Assembly: GCA_031265585.1 (NCBI GenBank) | Contig: JAISCL010000344.1 | Coordinates: forward strand, 1 to 38,563 | DNA length: 38,563 nt | Origin: Tannerella sp. | GTDB taxonomy: Bacteria > Bacteroidota > Bacteroidia > Bacteroidales > Tannerellaceae | Reading direction: 5' to 3' | Notes under the pieces: generated by a model | The model's input: only the letters and a program-made list of their open reading frames with translations | The model's database searches: none | What the model was told of the DNA's origin: nothing | Made by a program: the position numbers and the translations under genes | Part shown: positions 32,077 through 38,563 of the stretch, piece by piece | Layout: each line of letters starts with the position of its first letter | Numbering within the stretch: the stretch's first letter is position 1

Positions 32077-32811
32077 TCAGGTTAGTGTCTTTTTAATGAA
32101 CAGGTCTTCCAGCGAGGAGGCCGATTCCCGCTCCATCAGTTCACGGGGGACGCCTCTGCAGATCATATGCCCGTGATCCATCAATGCGACGTCGGTGCAT
32201 AACGTTTCCGCTTCTTTCATGTCATGTGAAGTATAAATTACGGTGATCCCGCCACGATGGAGATCCTGCAGGTTTTTAAGGATAACCTGACGGGAATGTA
32301 CGTCGACGCCGACGGTCGGCTCATCCAGGAACAGGAGGGAAGGCCTGTGCAACAATGCGGCGATCAGGTTGACCTGGCGCTTCATTCCGCCGGAAAGATA
32401 ACCGGTTTTCTTCGTGCGGTGAGGCATCAGTCCGAAATCACGCAGGTAGGTCTCCATCCGGCTTTTTAATGCTTCCGGTTGAAGCCGGTACATTCTGCCG
32501 AAGAACCGGAGATTTTCATCGACCGTCAGCTCCGGATATAAAGCGATGTCCTGGGGTACAACGCCGATCAGGGGTTTTATCTGCGGCATCCTCTCTTTTA
32601 CATCCAGGTCATGAATCAGTACCTGTCCGCTGTCATACGCACGCAGACCGCACAGGATGGAGATTGTGGTAGTCTTGCCCGCACCGTTGGGGCCAAGCAG
32701 ACCGAAAAAAGATCCTTTGCGGACAGTTAGCGACAGACCGTCAACCGAAGGATGGGAGGCTTCACGGTACGTTTTGTGCAGGTCAAGGATACGAACGGCG
32801 GGACTTTCCAT
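32077..32811 (-). CDS. ABC exporter ATP-binding protein
   Basis: This 244-residue ATPase has Walker A GPNGAGKT (40-47), signature YLSGGMKRQ (138-146), Walker B LLFLDEPTVGVD (159-170) and the H-loop His196. It resembles the DrrA/CcmA-type ATPases paired with ABC-2 permeases. Located between the BtrH-like gene (59 nt upstream) and its permease (5 nt downstream). Confidence 0.92.
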   Translation of the reverse strand: MESPAVRILDLHKTYREASHPSVDGLSLTVRKGSFFGLLGPNGAGKTTTISILCGLRAYDSGQVLIHDLDVKERMPQIKPLIGVVPQDIALYPELTVDENLRFFGRMYRLQPEALKSRMETYLRDFGLMPHRTKKTGYLSGGMKRQVNLIAALLHRPSLLFLDEPTVGVDVHSRQVILKNLQDLHRGGITVIYTSHDMKEAETLCTDVALMDHGHMICRGVPRELMERESASSLEDLFIKKTLT

Positions 32812-32870
32812 TAGCTGTCTTCAATTATATTAATGTATAGTAATCCTCATAATCCCGTAACTTTCAATTA

Positions 32871-33890
32871 TCAAATATGATCCCGCACCAGTTGCTCCAG
32901 TGTGGCAAAAAATGCCTGTTCCTGTGCGCCGATCGTTTTCAGGTGATCGCCTATAGTCCGATAATCGACGCCTTCCGACGAGCGGTTCTTGTAGATGCGG
33001 CCGGCTTCCGAGGCAAAAATACGCCACTGGTCGCCGATATCGGTCAAGCGTTGCGAAAAGTCGTTCAGTTCACGGATACCTGTGATCTGAGCAGCCTCCT
33101 GAAGAAATGCGGCGTAGAGGAAGCGAAAGCCGGCGCCTCCGGTTCCGATCTCCTCCATCATGCGGATCAGCTGCGCCAGATGAAGGGCTGCTTTCCGTTC
33201 GCCGTATATCCGGGGGAATTTCGGGATCTTATCTCCGAGGTGTTTGAATGCATTGACGCCGACATAGGGCACCGGGCCGGGCTGATGAATCATACGGTAG
33301 CAATTTTTCAGGATAGCCCGGTGCACCAGTCGGGGTATGTCGGGCGCCTTCTCAGGCAGCGATTTGATCCAGTATAATTTGCCGAACGGGGGATAGGTTC
33401 CTTTCGCAAAACGCGCCCGGAGAAGGTCGCGGGATGAGATCGTGACTTTTTGCGTGGCGATGGGGTCGCTGATCAGGTAATCATCGCCGTCCCTGCCTAT
33501 GACGCAAATGTTGTGGGCATTGAAATGAAACCGGTATTCCAGCGGCATGTAAGGGAGGTAGTACATGCCGACGACACATCCCGTGGGGATGCCCTGCGCC
33601 AGGAGGCTGTCCAGTTTTTGCCCGGCATGCTTTTTATTCAGGAAGACGGTCGAATGTATTTTGAAGTCAAGTAACCGCGTGACACGGTTGAAGATCACAC
33701 CGGGCAGCGGGCGGAACGAGGTGACGGGGAAACCGGCCAGTTTGATAAACGGTAAGTGGACAAAGTAAAGGGAGGCGGACAACCCGAAAATCAATGGCTC
33801 GGAATATTCATATCCGTAGAATCGCAGGAGATTGGCTGTCACTCCATCTTCGCAATGGGCCGCCGTCTTGTGTTCAAAAGCTATTTCCAT
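32871..33890 (-). CDS. BtrH-type acyl-thioester-processing-like protein
   Basis: This 339-residue protein carries a BtrH N-terminal domain: His12-Cys13 in AAHCEDGVTANLLRFYG followed by SEPLIFGLS, the place of the catalytic Cys, with NAHNICVIGRDGDDYLISDP supplying a probable His and Asp. The C-terminal part (RKAALHLAQLIRMMEEIGTG to about residue 330) matches the DUF4872 partner region. BtrH transfers an acyl group from a carrier protein in butirosin synthesis, so here it may move or release the acyl product of the DarA/DarB pathway; this is inference. Its first codons overlap the preceding small gene by 10 nt, indicating tight coupling. Confidence 0.8.
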   Translation of the reverse strand: MEIAFEHKTAAHCEDGVTANLLRFYGYEYSEPLIFGLSASLYFVHLPFIKLAGFPVTSFRPLPGVIFNRVTRLLDFKIHSTVFLNKKHAGQKLDSLLAQGIPTGCVVGMYYLPYMPLEYRFHFNAHNICVIGRDGDDYLISDPIATQKVTISSRDLLRARFAKGTYPPFGKLYWIKSLPEKAPDIPRLVHRAILKNCYRMIHQPGPVPYVGVNAFKHLGDKIPKFPRIYGERKAALHLAQLIRMMEEIGTGGAGFRFLYAAFLQEAAQITGIRELNDFSQRLTDIGDQWRIFASEAGRIYKNRSSEGVDYRTIGDHLKTIGAQEQAFFATLEQLVRDHI

Positions 33891-34291
33891 GCATCCTCCA
33901 CCCGTTTTAAATCTTCGGCCGTTATGCGTAGCGCATCCGCATATTTCTGCAATATTGTCTCATCGGCTTTCATAAATTCATCATATTTCAGATGCCTGCG
34001 GATCTTTCTTTTAGGGACGCCAGCGTAGGAGGCTAACATGGCGACATCCTGCAAAGCCATTTTCATGTGATAGGCAAGCGGACTGGCCTGCTGCGCCTGA
34101 ACCTGACAGCGAATCTCCTCGCACTGCTCGCGTATATCATCCCAGACGGCAGTCAGGGCGTCGTTCTTCACCTGCCATCCATCGCTGATCACGGGGGTAT
34201 ACTTGCCGTCTTCGTCTACGGCATACATCACATCGCGGATCACCCCGTCCTTAAAGAACTGCAAATCCTGGGGTACCTCTTCTTTTTTCAT
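33881..34291 (-). CDS. Small protein with C-terminal HTH-like helices
   Basis: This 136-residue protein is mostly helical in its second half. YAGVPKRKIRRHLKYDEFMK and KYADALRITAEDLKRVED resemble a small helix-turn-helix unit, while the N-terminal half (FFKDGVIRDVMYAVDEDGKY) is of unknown type. It may be a regulator or an adaptor for the BtrH-like protein, whose start it overlaps. The start at 34291 is preferred because the upstream in-frame start at 34321 would overlap the darB stop. No named family was recognised. Confidence 0.65.
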   Translation of the reverse strand: MKKEEVPQDLQFFKDGVIRDVMYAVDEDGKYTPVISDGWQVKNDALTAVWDDIREQCEEIRCQVQAQQASPLAYHMKMALQDVAMLASYAGVPKRKIRRHLKYDEFMKADETILQKYADALRITAEDLKRVEDAWK

Positions 34292-34314
34292 TTTCAATCT
34301 ATATTTTTTTTGCG

Positions 34315-35457
34315 TCAACAAACCGTTAGCAGGGCGTAGGCGTAAGAAAACCGGGCGCTTTCGGGTACCATGATCAGGATACGGTCGCCTTTTTTAGCCT
34401 GTCCCGAACGGTTCAGGGCTTCGAGCATGGCAAAGGGTGAAGCGGAAGCTACGTTGCCGATTTCCGGCAGATTGATGAACCATTTTTCTTTCGGGATATC
34501 ATATCCGTAGACGGCCAGCTGGCGTTCAATCTTTTCCCTGAAATACATGGAGGAGAGGTGGGGCATGAACCAGTCTGCGGAAGAAGGGTCGAAACGGCGC
34601 CTGGCAACGATGTCCTGCAGGAAGCGTCCACCCAGCTTTACGATATTTTCATCCAGCAGCCGGGTGTCCTGCTTGAGGGAGAAGAGGGAGCGGTCGAGCC
34701 ATTCCTGTTCGGGGAACTGCGCCCAGCCTGCAAGCGCTCCGTTTCCGTTTTTTTCACCGCCTGCATACATGCATGTTTCGGCCTCGTTTGCGAAGGAAGT
34801 CAGTTCGATCCATTCGATCCGGTAAGAGAGACCGTTTTCGGCCTGTTTATTTTGCAGCAAGAGCGCGACGCTTCCGTCCGAAAGCATCCAGCGCAGGAAC
34901 TCTTTTTCAAAGGCAAGTATCGGTTTATCCATTAAGCGGTTGATCTGTTCCGATTCCTTTTCGAAATAACGGGCGCGGATCCAGGCCGAGAGACGCTCGG
35001 AGGCTACGCATACGGCATTGCCGACCTCCCCGGCCAGGATGGAAAGGTAGGCATATTTCAAGGCCTGCATGCCGGTGCAGCAGGAGCCGGCGAAGGATAC
35101 GACTTCCGTATGCCGGTCGCCCTTCAGTTCGCCGTGCACCATTACGCCGTGGGAAGGCATGATCTGTTCGGGCGTTGCGGTTCCGCAGGACAGGAGGTCA
35201 ATGTCCCTGAGCGTCAACTGCCCGTCGAACAGGCCCTTCACGGCGCTGGCCGCCATTTCTACGTTCGTATGCGTCGTTCGGCCGTTTTTATCCAGCGCAT
35301 AATAGCGGGTTTTTATCCCGTTTTTTTCCAGAATCAGCCGTTTGGCGAGCAGTGACTTTTTATTGACCAGTCCGATATATTCTTCCATTTCATCGTTCCC
35401 AACGGGTTGATTGGGGAAGAATGTGGCAAACCGGTTTATATATACAGAATTATTCAT
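34315..35457 (-). CDS. darB: DarB-like ketosynthase of dialkylresorcinol type
   Basis: This 380-residue protein is a KAS III-like enzyme. Catalytic Cys127 lies in SFAGSCCTGMQALKYAY, His300 in FMPHLSS and Asn335 in EIGNVASAS, giving a Cys-His-Asn triad. It lies next to a DarA-type gene; in flexirubin/dialkylresorcinol loci DarB makes a 3-oxoacyl intermediate that DarA turns into the aromatic ring. The start at 35457 gives an N-terminus typical of the family, whereas an upstream in-frame start at 35493 would overlap darA. The nearest alternative is an ordinary FabH, but the neighbouring DarA and the absence of fatty-acid genes make DarB more likely. Confidence 0.8.
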   Translation of the reverse strand: MNNSVYINRFATFFPNQPVGNDEMEEYIGLVNKKSLLAKRLILEKNGIKTRYYALDKNGRTTHTNVEMAASAVKGLFDGQLTLRDIDLLSCGTATPEQIMPSHGVMVHGELKGDRHTEVVSFAGSCCTGMQALKYAYLSILAGEVGNAVCVASERLSAWIRARYFEKESEQINRLMDKPILAFEKEFLRWMLSDGSVALLLQNKQAENGLSYRIEWIELTSFANEAETCMYAGGEKNGNGALAGWAQFPEQEWLDRSLFSLKQDTRLLDENIVKLGGRFLQDIVARRRFDPSSADWFMPHLSSMYFREKIERQLAVYGYDIPKEKWFINLPEIGNVASASPFAMLEALNRSGQAKKGDRILIMVPESARFSYAYALLTVC

Positions 35458-35489
35458 AAAATTATATTTTATACGCGAGACGGTTCCCT

Positions 35490-36410
35490 TCATTCAAGTT
35501 CGTAGCACATTTCTCTCCGGGCCTTTCGCAGGGAGGCGCGGCGCAAGGGATAGGTCAGAAAGAAAAACAGCATGCCGAAAGGGGATACTGCATAGAGGAC
35601 AAAGAATAAATAGACGCAAAAAAGACGCAAACAGGGGATGCGTTTCGGGTCTTTATAAGGCCCTTTCTTCAGGATAAACCCAGCCCACTGTCCCCACAGG
35701 CGGTAGCCGTTTTTCTCTATAAAATAGACGGTCGGGAGGAATATGACGGCTTTTTCCTTCATCAGGTCTGCCTGCAGGGTAGAAAAATCGTCCCGTTCGA
35801 GGGCCTCCAGGATGATCTGCCCGAAAACAGGTGCACGGTTCATGTCTTCGGGAGATACGCCGGCAGCAGGCAACAGGCGGGTCGCTTTCTTTTTGTTGTG
35901 GAAAAGCCACCGGATAACAGTGATCACGCTGACCAGGTTCGGGGCCTTATCCTGTAACGAGATAAAACCGGCATAGCATCCGCCGGCCTGACGGATGTAG
36001 GCGCGCGTCCGGCGCTGCGTCATCACCCACATATTCCGGCAACCCATCGTCACAATGACCGTCCGCCCCTTCAGGTATTGTTTTATTTCCTCCGACTGGA
36101 AAAATGCGTGTACCGGCACGGACCATGACAAGTACCAGCTCTGCCCGGCAATCATTACGAGATCGGCATCCGCTACGTCACTCAGGTCTATCGGTTTCAG
36201 CCGGCACGGTATGCCTAACCGCGATTCGGGAAAAACCTGGAAAAAGTCCATCGCAGACCAGGGGAAAGGGTACGGCTCTTCAGGCACAATCGCCTTCCGC
36301 ACGACCTTGCATCCGGCTTGACTCAAAGGTTCGCACACCTTGTTTGCAATAGCCAGCGCCTGCCCCGTCTGAGTGTAATAAAAAAGCGCTATCTTATATC
36401 TTTTTTCCAT
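35490..36410 (-). CDS. darA: DarA-like dialkylresorcinol condensing enzyme
   Basis: This 306-residue protein has a flavodoxin-like N-terminus (ALFYYTQTGQALAIANK), EPYPFPWSAMDFFQVFPES, and a hydrophobic C-terminal tail (LFCVYLFFVLYAVSPFGMLF). That combination matches proteins annotated as dialkylresorcinol condensing enzyme in Bacteroidota. With darB downstream it would make a 1,3-dihydroxy aromatic ring carrying two alkyl chains. The start at 36410 was chosen for its likeness to family members; an alternative in-frame start lies at 36434. It is the first gene of the leftward operon, after the -7 element at 36456-36463. Confidence 0.75.
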   Translation of the reverse strand: MEKRYKIALFYYTQTGQALAIANKVCEPLSQAGCKVVRKAIVPEEPYPFPWSAMDFFQVFPESRLGIPCRLKPIDLSDVADADLVMIAGQSWYLSWSVPVHAFFQSEEIKQYLKGRTVIVTMGCRNMWVMTQRRTRAYIRQAGGCYAGFISLQDKAPNLVSVITVIRWLFHNKKKATRLLPAAGVSPEDMNRAPVFGQIILEALERDDFSTLQADLMKEKAVIFLPTVYFIEKNGYRLWGQWAGFILKKGPYKDPKRIPCLRLFCVYLFFVLYAVSPFGMLFFFLTYPLRRASLRKARREMCYELE

Positions 36411-36455
36411 AGCCACATTATTAAATTTCTCCATGAAGGTTGAAAAAAACAATCG

Positions 36456-36463
36456 CAAAGGTA
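36456..36463 (-). promoter_or_regulatory. Probable -7 element of the dar operon
   Basis: The minus strand reads TACCTTTG, fitting TAnnTTTG, 22-46 nt before the candidate start codons of darA. A convincing TTG at -33 was not found. Confidence 0.45.
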
Positions 36464-36640
36464 AGCATTTTTTCAATTTAAACGGCATGAATTTCACAAA
36501 AGGCGAGCTGCCTCCTCTTTTTAGGGGGAATAAAATTCCTCCCAGTGCGCAGAGAATCCGCCGGACACACCCTCCGGACAACGCCTCGCCCCCAGCAGGA
36601 GAAATAGCTATACTGCGTGCGGGCCATTTTTATGCATTAT

Positions 36641-36671
36641 AAAAAATAACCATCCCGGTTTTTATACCGGG
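36641..36671 (-). terminator. Intrinsic terminator of gnd
   Basis: On the minus strand CCCGGT (36671-36666) pairs with ACCGGG (36659-36654), followed a few bases later by a T-rich stretch (complement of A at 36641-36646). It lies 75 nt beyond the gnd stop and would separate gnd from the dar operon. The rest of 36421-36745 shows no gene. Confidence 0.55.
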
Positions 36672-36745
36672 GTGTCCTGATCTTATGAACCCGTCGCATA
36701 TTACGGTCGTGAGAGTTCAAAAATGAATAATAGCAGGTTTGGAAA

Positions 36746-38197
36746 TCAGACGATATAGGTTGATGCTGCAGTATCGCCGCCTTTTCCGGTCCAGTTGGTG
36801 TGGAAATATTCACCGCGCGGACGGTCAATGCGTTCGTACGTATGTGCGCCGAAATAGTCGCGCTGTGCCTGTAGCAGGTTGGCCGGCAGACGTTCCGTGC
36901 GATATCCGTCGAAGTAGGCTAACCCTGCACTCATAGAAGGAACCGGGATGCCGTTTGCGATCGCTGCTGTCACGACTTTTCTCCAACTGTCCTGTGCTGC
37001 CGTTACTTTTTCTTTGAAGAAAGGATCCAGCAGCAGGTTTGTCAGTTCCGGATTTTTATCAAATGCCTTTTTGATTTCTCCCAGGAATGCCGAACGGATG
37101 ATGCAGCCGCCTCTCCACATGAGGGCAATGCCTCCGTAGTTCGGATTCCAGTTGTATTCCTTTGCAGCTTCACGCATCAACAGATAGCCCTGTGCATAAG
37201 AAACAATTTTGGATGCATAAAGTGCATTTCTCAGGTCGTTGATGAATGCCGTCTTATCTCCGGTAAACGAGGGCTTGGGGCCGGAAAGTTCTTTTGATGC
37301 CAGGACGCGTTCGTCCTTTTGTGCAGACAGGCAGCGTGCAAATACCGATTCGGCGATCAGTGTCAACGGAATACCCAGATCCAGTGCAGTGACGCCTGTC
37401 CATTTACCGGTACCTTTCTGTCCTGCCGTATCCAGGATCCTGTCTACGACGGTTTCTCCTTCCCCGTTCCTGTAAGCCAGGATATCGCGCGTAATCTCAA
37501 TCAGGTAACTGTTCAGCTCGCCTTCGTTCCATTCCCTGAATACTTCGTGCATTTCCTGTGCCGGCATACCCAGCAGGTCTTTCATAATCTGGTATACTTC
37601 GCAGATCAACTGCATATCGCCATATTCGATACCGTTATGTACCATTTTCACAAAGTGTCCGGCGCCGTTTTCACCGACCCAGTCACAGCAGGGCTGGCCG
37701 TCCGCCCGGGCACAGATAGACTGGAAGACCGGTTTCACCAATTCCCATGCGGCCCCAGAACCTCCCGGCATCATGGACGGCCCGTTCAACGCTCCTTCTT
37801 CCCCGCCTGAAACGCCCGTACCGATGTAAAGCAATCCTTTGCTTTCCACATATTCCGTACGGCGGATGGTGTCCGGGAAGTGGGTATTACCGCCATCAAT
37901 GATCACATCTCCCGGTTCAAGGTGCGGAATGATTTGCCCGATAAAGTCATCGACCGCCCGGCCTGCTTTTACAAGTATCATCACTTTACGCGGACGTTTG
38001 ATCGATTTACATAATTCTTCGATTGAATGGGCGGCAATAAAATTTTTATCTTTTCCGCGTCCATTCACAAACTTGTCTACTTTCTCTACCGTCCGGTTAA
38101 ACACGGCCACCGTAAAGCCTTTACTTTCCATGTTCAAAACAAGGTTTTCGCCCATTACGGCCAAACCGATCAATCCAATGTCTGCTAAATTTTTCAT
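36746..38197 (-). CDS. gnd: 6-phosphogluconate dehydrogenase, decarboxylating
   Basis: This 483-residue cytosolic enzyme oxidises and decarboxylates 6-phosphogluconate to ribulose 5-phosphate, the oxidative pentose phosphate step that makes NADPH. It has the N-terminal Rossmann motif GLIGLAVMGENLVLNM, IDGGNTHFPDT, YIGTGVSGGEEGALNGPSMM, KMVHNGIEYGDMQ and the C-terminal RDYFGAHTYERIDRPRGEYF. Length is typical. Genes for glucose-6-phosphate dehydrogenase and 6-phosphogluconolactonase, often next to gnd in Bacteroidales, are not downstream here. A -7-like TACCTTTA lies on the minus strand upstream. Confidence 0.96.
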   Translation of the reverse strand: MKNLADIGLIGLAVMGENLVLNMESKGFTVAVFNRTVEKVDKFVNGRGKDKNFIAAHSIEELCKSIKRPRKVMILVKAGRAVDDFIGQIIPHLEPGDVIIDGGNTHFPDTIRRTEYVESKGLLYIGTGVSGGEEGALNGPSMMPGGSGAAWELVKPVFQSICARADGQPCCDWVGENGAGHFVKMVHNGIEYGDMQLICEVYQIMKDLLGMPAQEMHEVFREWNEGELNSYLIEITRDILAYRNGEGETVVDRILDTAGQKGTGKWTGVTALDLGIPLTLIAESVFARCLSAQKDERVLASKELSGPKPSFTGDKTAFINDLRNALYASKIVSYAQGYLLMREAAKEYNWNPNYGGIALMWRGGCIIRSAFLGEIKKAFDKNPELTNLLLDPFFKEKVTAAQDSWRKVVTAAIANGIPVPSMSAGLAYFDGYRTERLPANLLQAQRDYFGAHTYERIDRPRGEYFHTNWTGKGGDTAASTYIV

Positions 38198-38441
38198 TGT
38201 TATTTAATTAATTAAGGGTTGCTTAATGCGATATTACTGTCAGTTTATGTATCATTTGACGGCATAAAGGTACATATTTTTCTGAAAGAAAAAATAAATT
38301 CCACAAGAATGTTATCGCACACACCAACATAAATCAGCCAAAAACATCTTCCCGGTTCTCATAACACACACGGCTGATAAGTTAAATCCCGCAATGTGGG
38401 GTGATCGAACCGGGAAAAGGGGAGAAGGAATAATGATTTTT

Positions 38442-38563
38442 GTGTATCTTTCCTCTATAAATTCTCATAATATAAATCCCGGCAGTTCTTTTAGTAATTG
38501 ATAATCAGTCATATTACTCTCGACAGGCATAAAAGAGCAGACAAAACGGATTCCTGCGACAGA
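38442..38563. repeat. Interspersed repeat, copy B, cut by window end
   Basis: This is the second copy of the repeat at 29702-29820 in the same orientation; it reaches the last base and probably continues. Together with gnd upstream sequence it accounts for the gene-free stretch 38198-38563. Confidence 0.65.

Overview
The window looks like a chromosomal segment from a Bacteroidales bacterium (phylum Bacteroidota). The evidence is two SusC/SusD outer-membrane pairs, lipoproteins with Bacteroidota-type signals, several promoters of the Bacteroidota type (TTG, about 20 nt, TAnnTTTG), and a DarA/DarB-type pair of the kind known from flexirubin/dialkylresorcinol loci. The family or genus cannot be fixed from the sequence alone. 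No tRNA, rRNA, CRISPR array or complete insertion sequence was seen.

Region 1 (1-20759, + strand) reads as one organosulfur-salvage locus. A canonical promoter at 251-281 precedes two tandem MetQ-like binding lipoproteins, MetN and MetI. Two SusC/SusD pairs follow, with a secreted M20-family amidohydrolase translationally coupled to the first SusD. Each SusC is preceded by a near-identical leader of about 175 bp. The leader contains a five-codon reading frame (Met-Lys-Met-Met-Asn) with a Shine-Dalgarno sequence, then two hairpins, which resembles a methionine attenuator. Next come two nitrogenase-like subunits (NifD-like and NifK-like), a NifX-like cofactor-binding protein, a cystathionine beta-synthase with CBS domains and a cystathionine gamma-lyase. 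The D/K pair keeps the six cysteines expected for a P-cluster and a Cys at the NifD Cys275 position, but has Lys where NifD has the cofactor-binding His442. No NifH-like reductase or NifB is present in the window. My inference is that imported methylated or thioether sulfur compounds are cleaved reductively, and the sulfur is passed through reverse transsulfuration to cysteine. The closest described precedent is methylthio-alkane reductase (MarBHDK), but this gene set and its import machinery look different. This is the best candidate for an undescribed system here.

Region 2 (20820-24895) is housekeeping: aldose 1-epimerase, a RelA/SpoT-family protein with an intact hydrolase motif but an apparently degraded synthetase, and a divergent BASS-family transporter whose canonical promoter lies almost on its start codon.

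Region 3 (about 24900-29970) is AT-rich and looks acquired. It starts with a small gene broken by an in-frame stop. A leader RNA with competing folds (terminator versus antiterminator) precedes a small XRE-like protein. Then come an SPFH protein ending in a GYF_2 domain, a small four-helix membrane protein, and two zinc-ribbon membrane proteins (TM2 and DUF4190-like), closed by a strong terminator. An interspersed repeat and a 109-bp MITE-like palindrome follow. A 12-bp direct repeat flanks the whole segment.

Region 4 (29989-38563, - strand) has a secreted DUF1080 protein, then an operon running leftward of darA, darB, a small HTH-like protein, a BtrH-type protein and an ABC exporter. This looks like a compact dialkylresorcinol-type lipid biosynthesis and export locus. 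It is preceded by gnd (6-phosphogluconate dehydrogenase) with its own terminator. A second copy of the interspersed repeat runs off the right end of the window.
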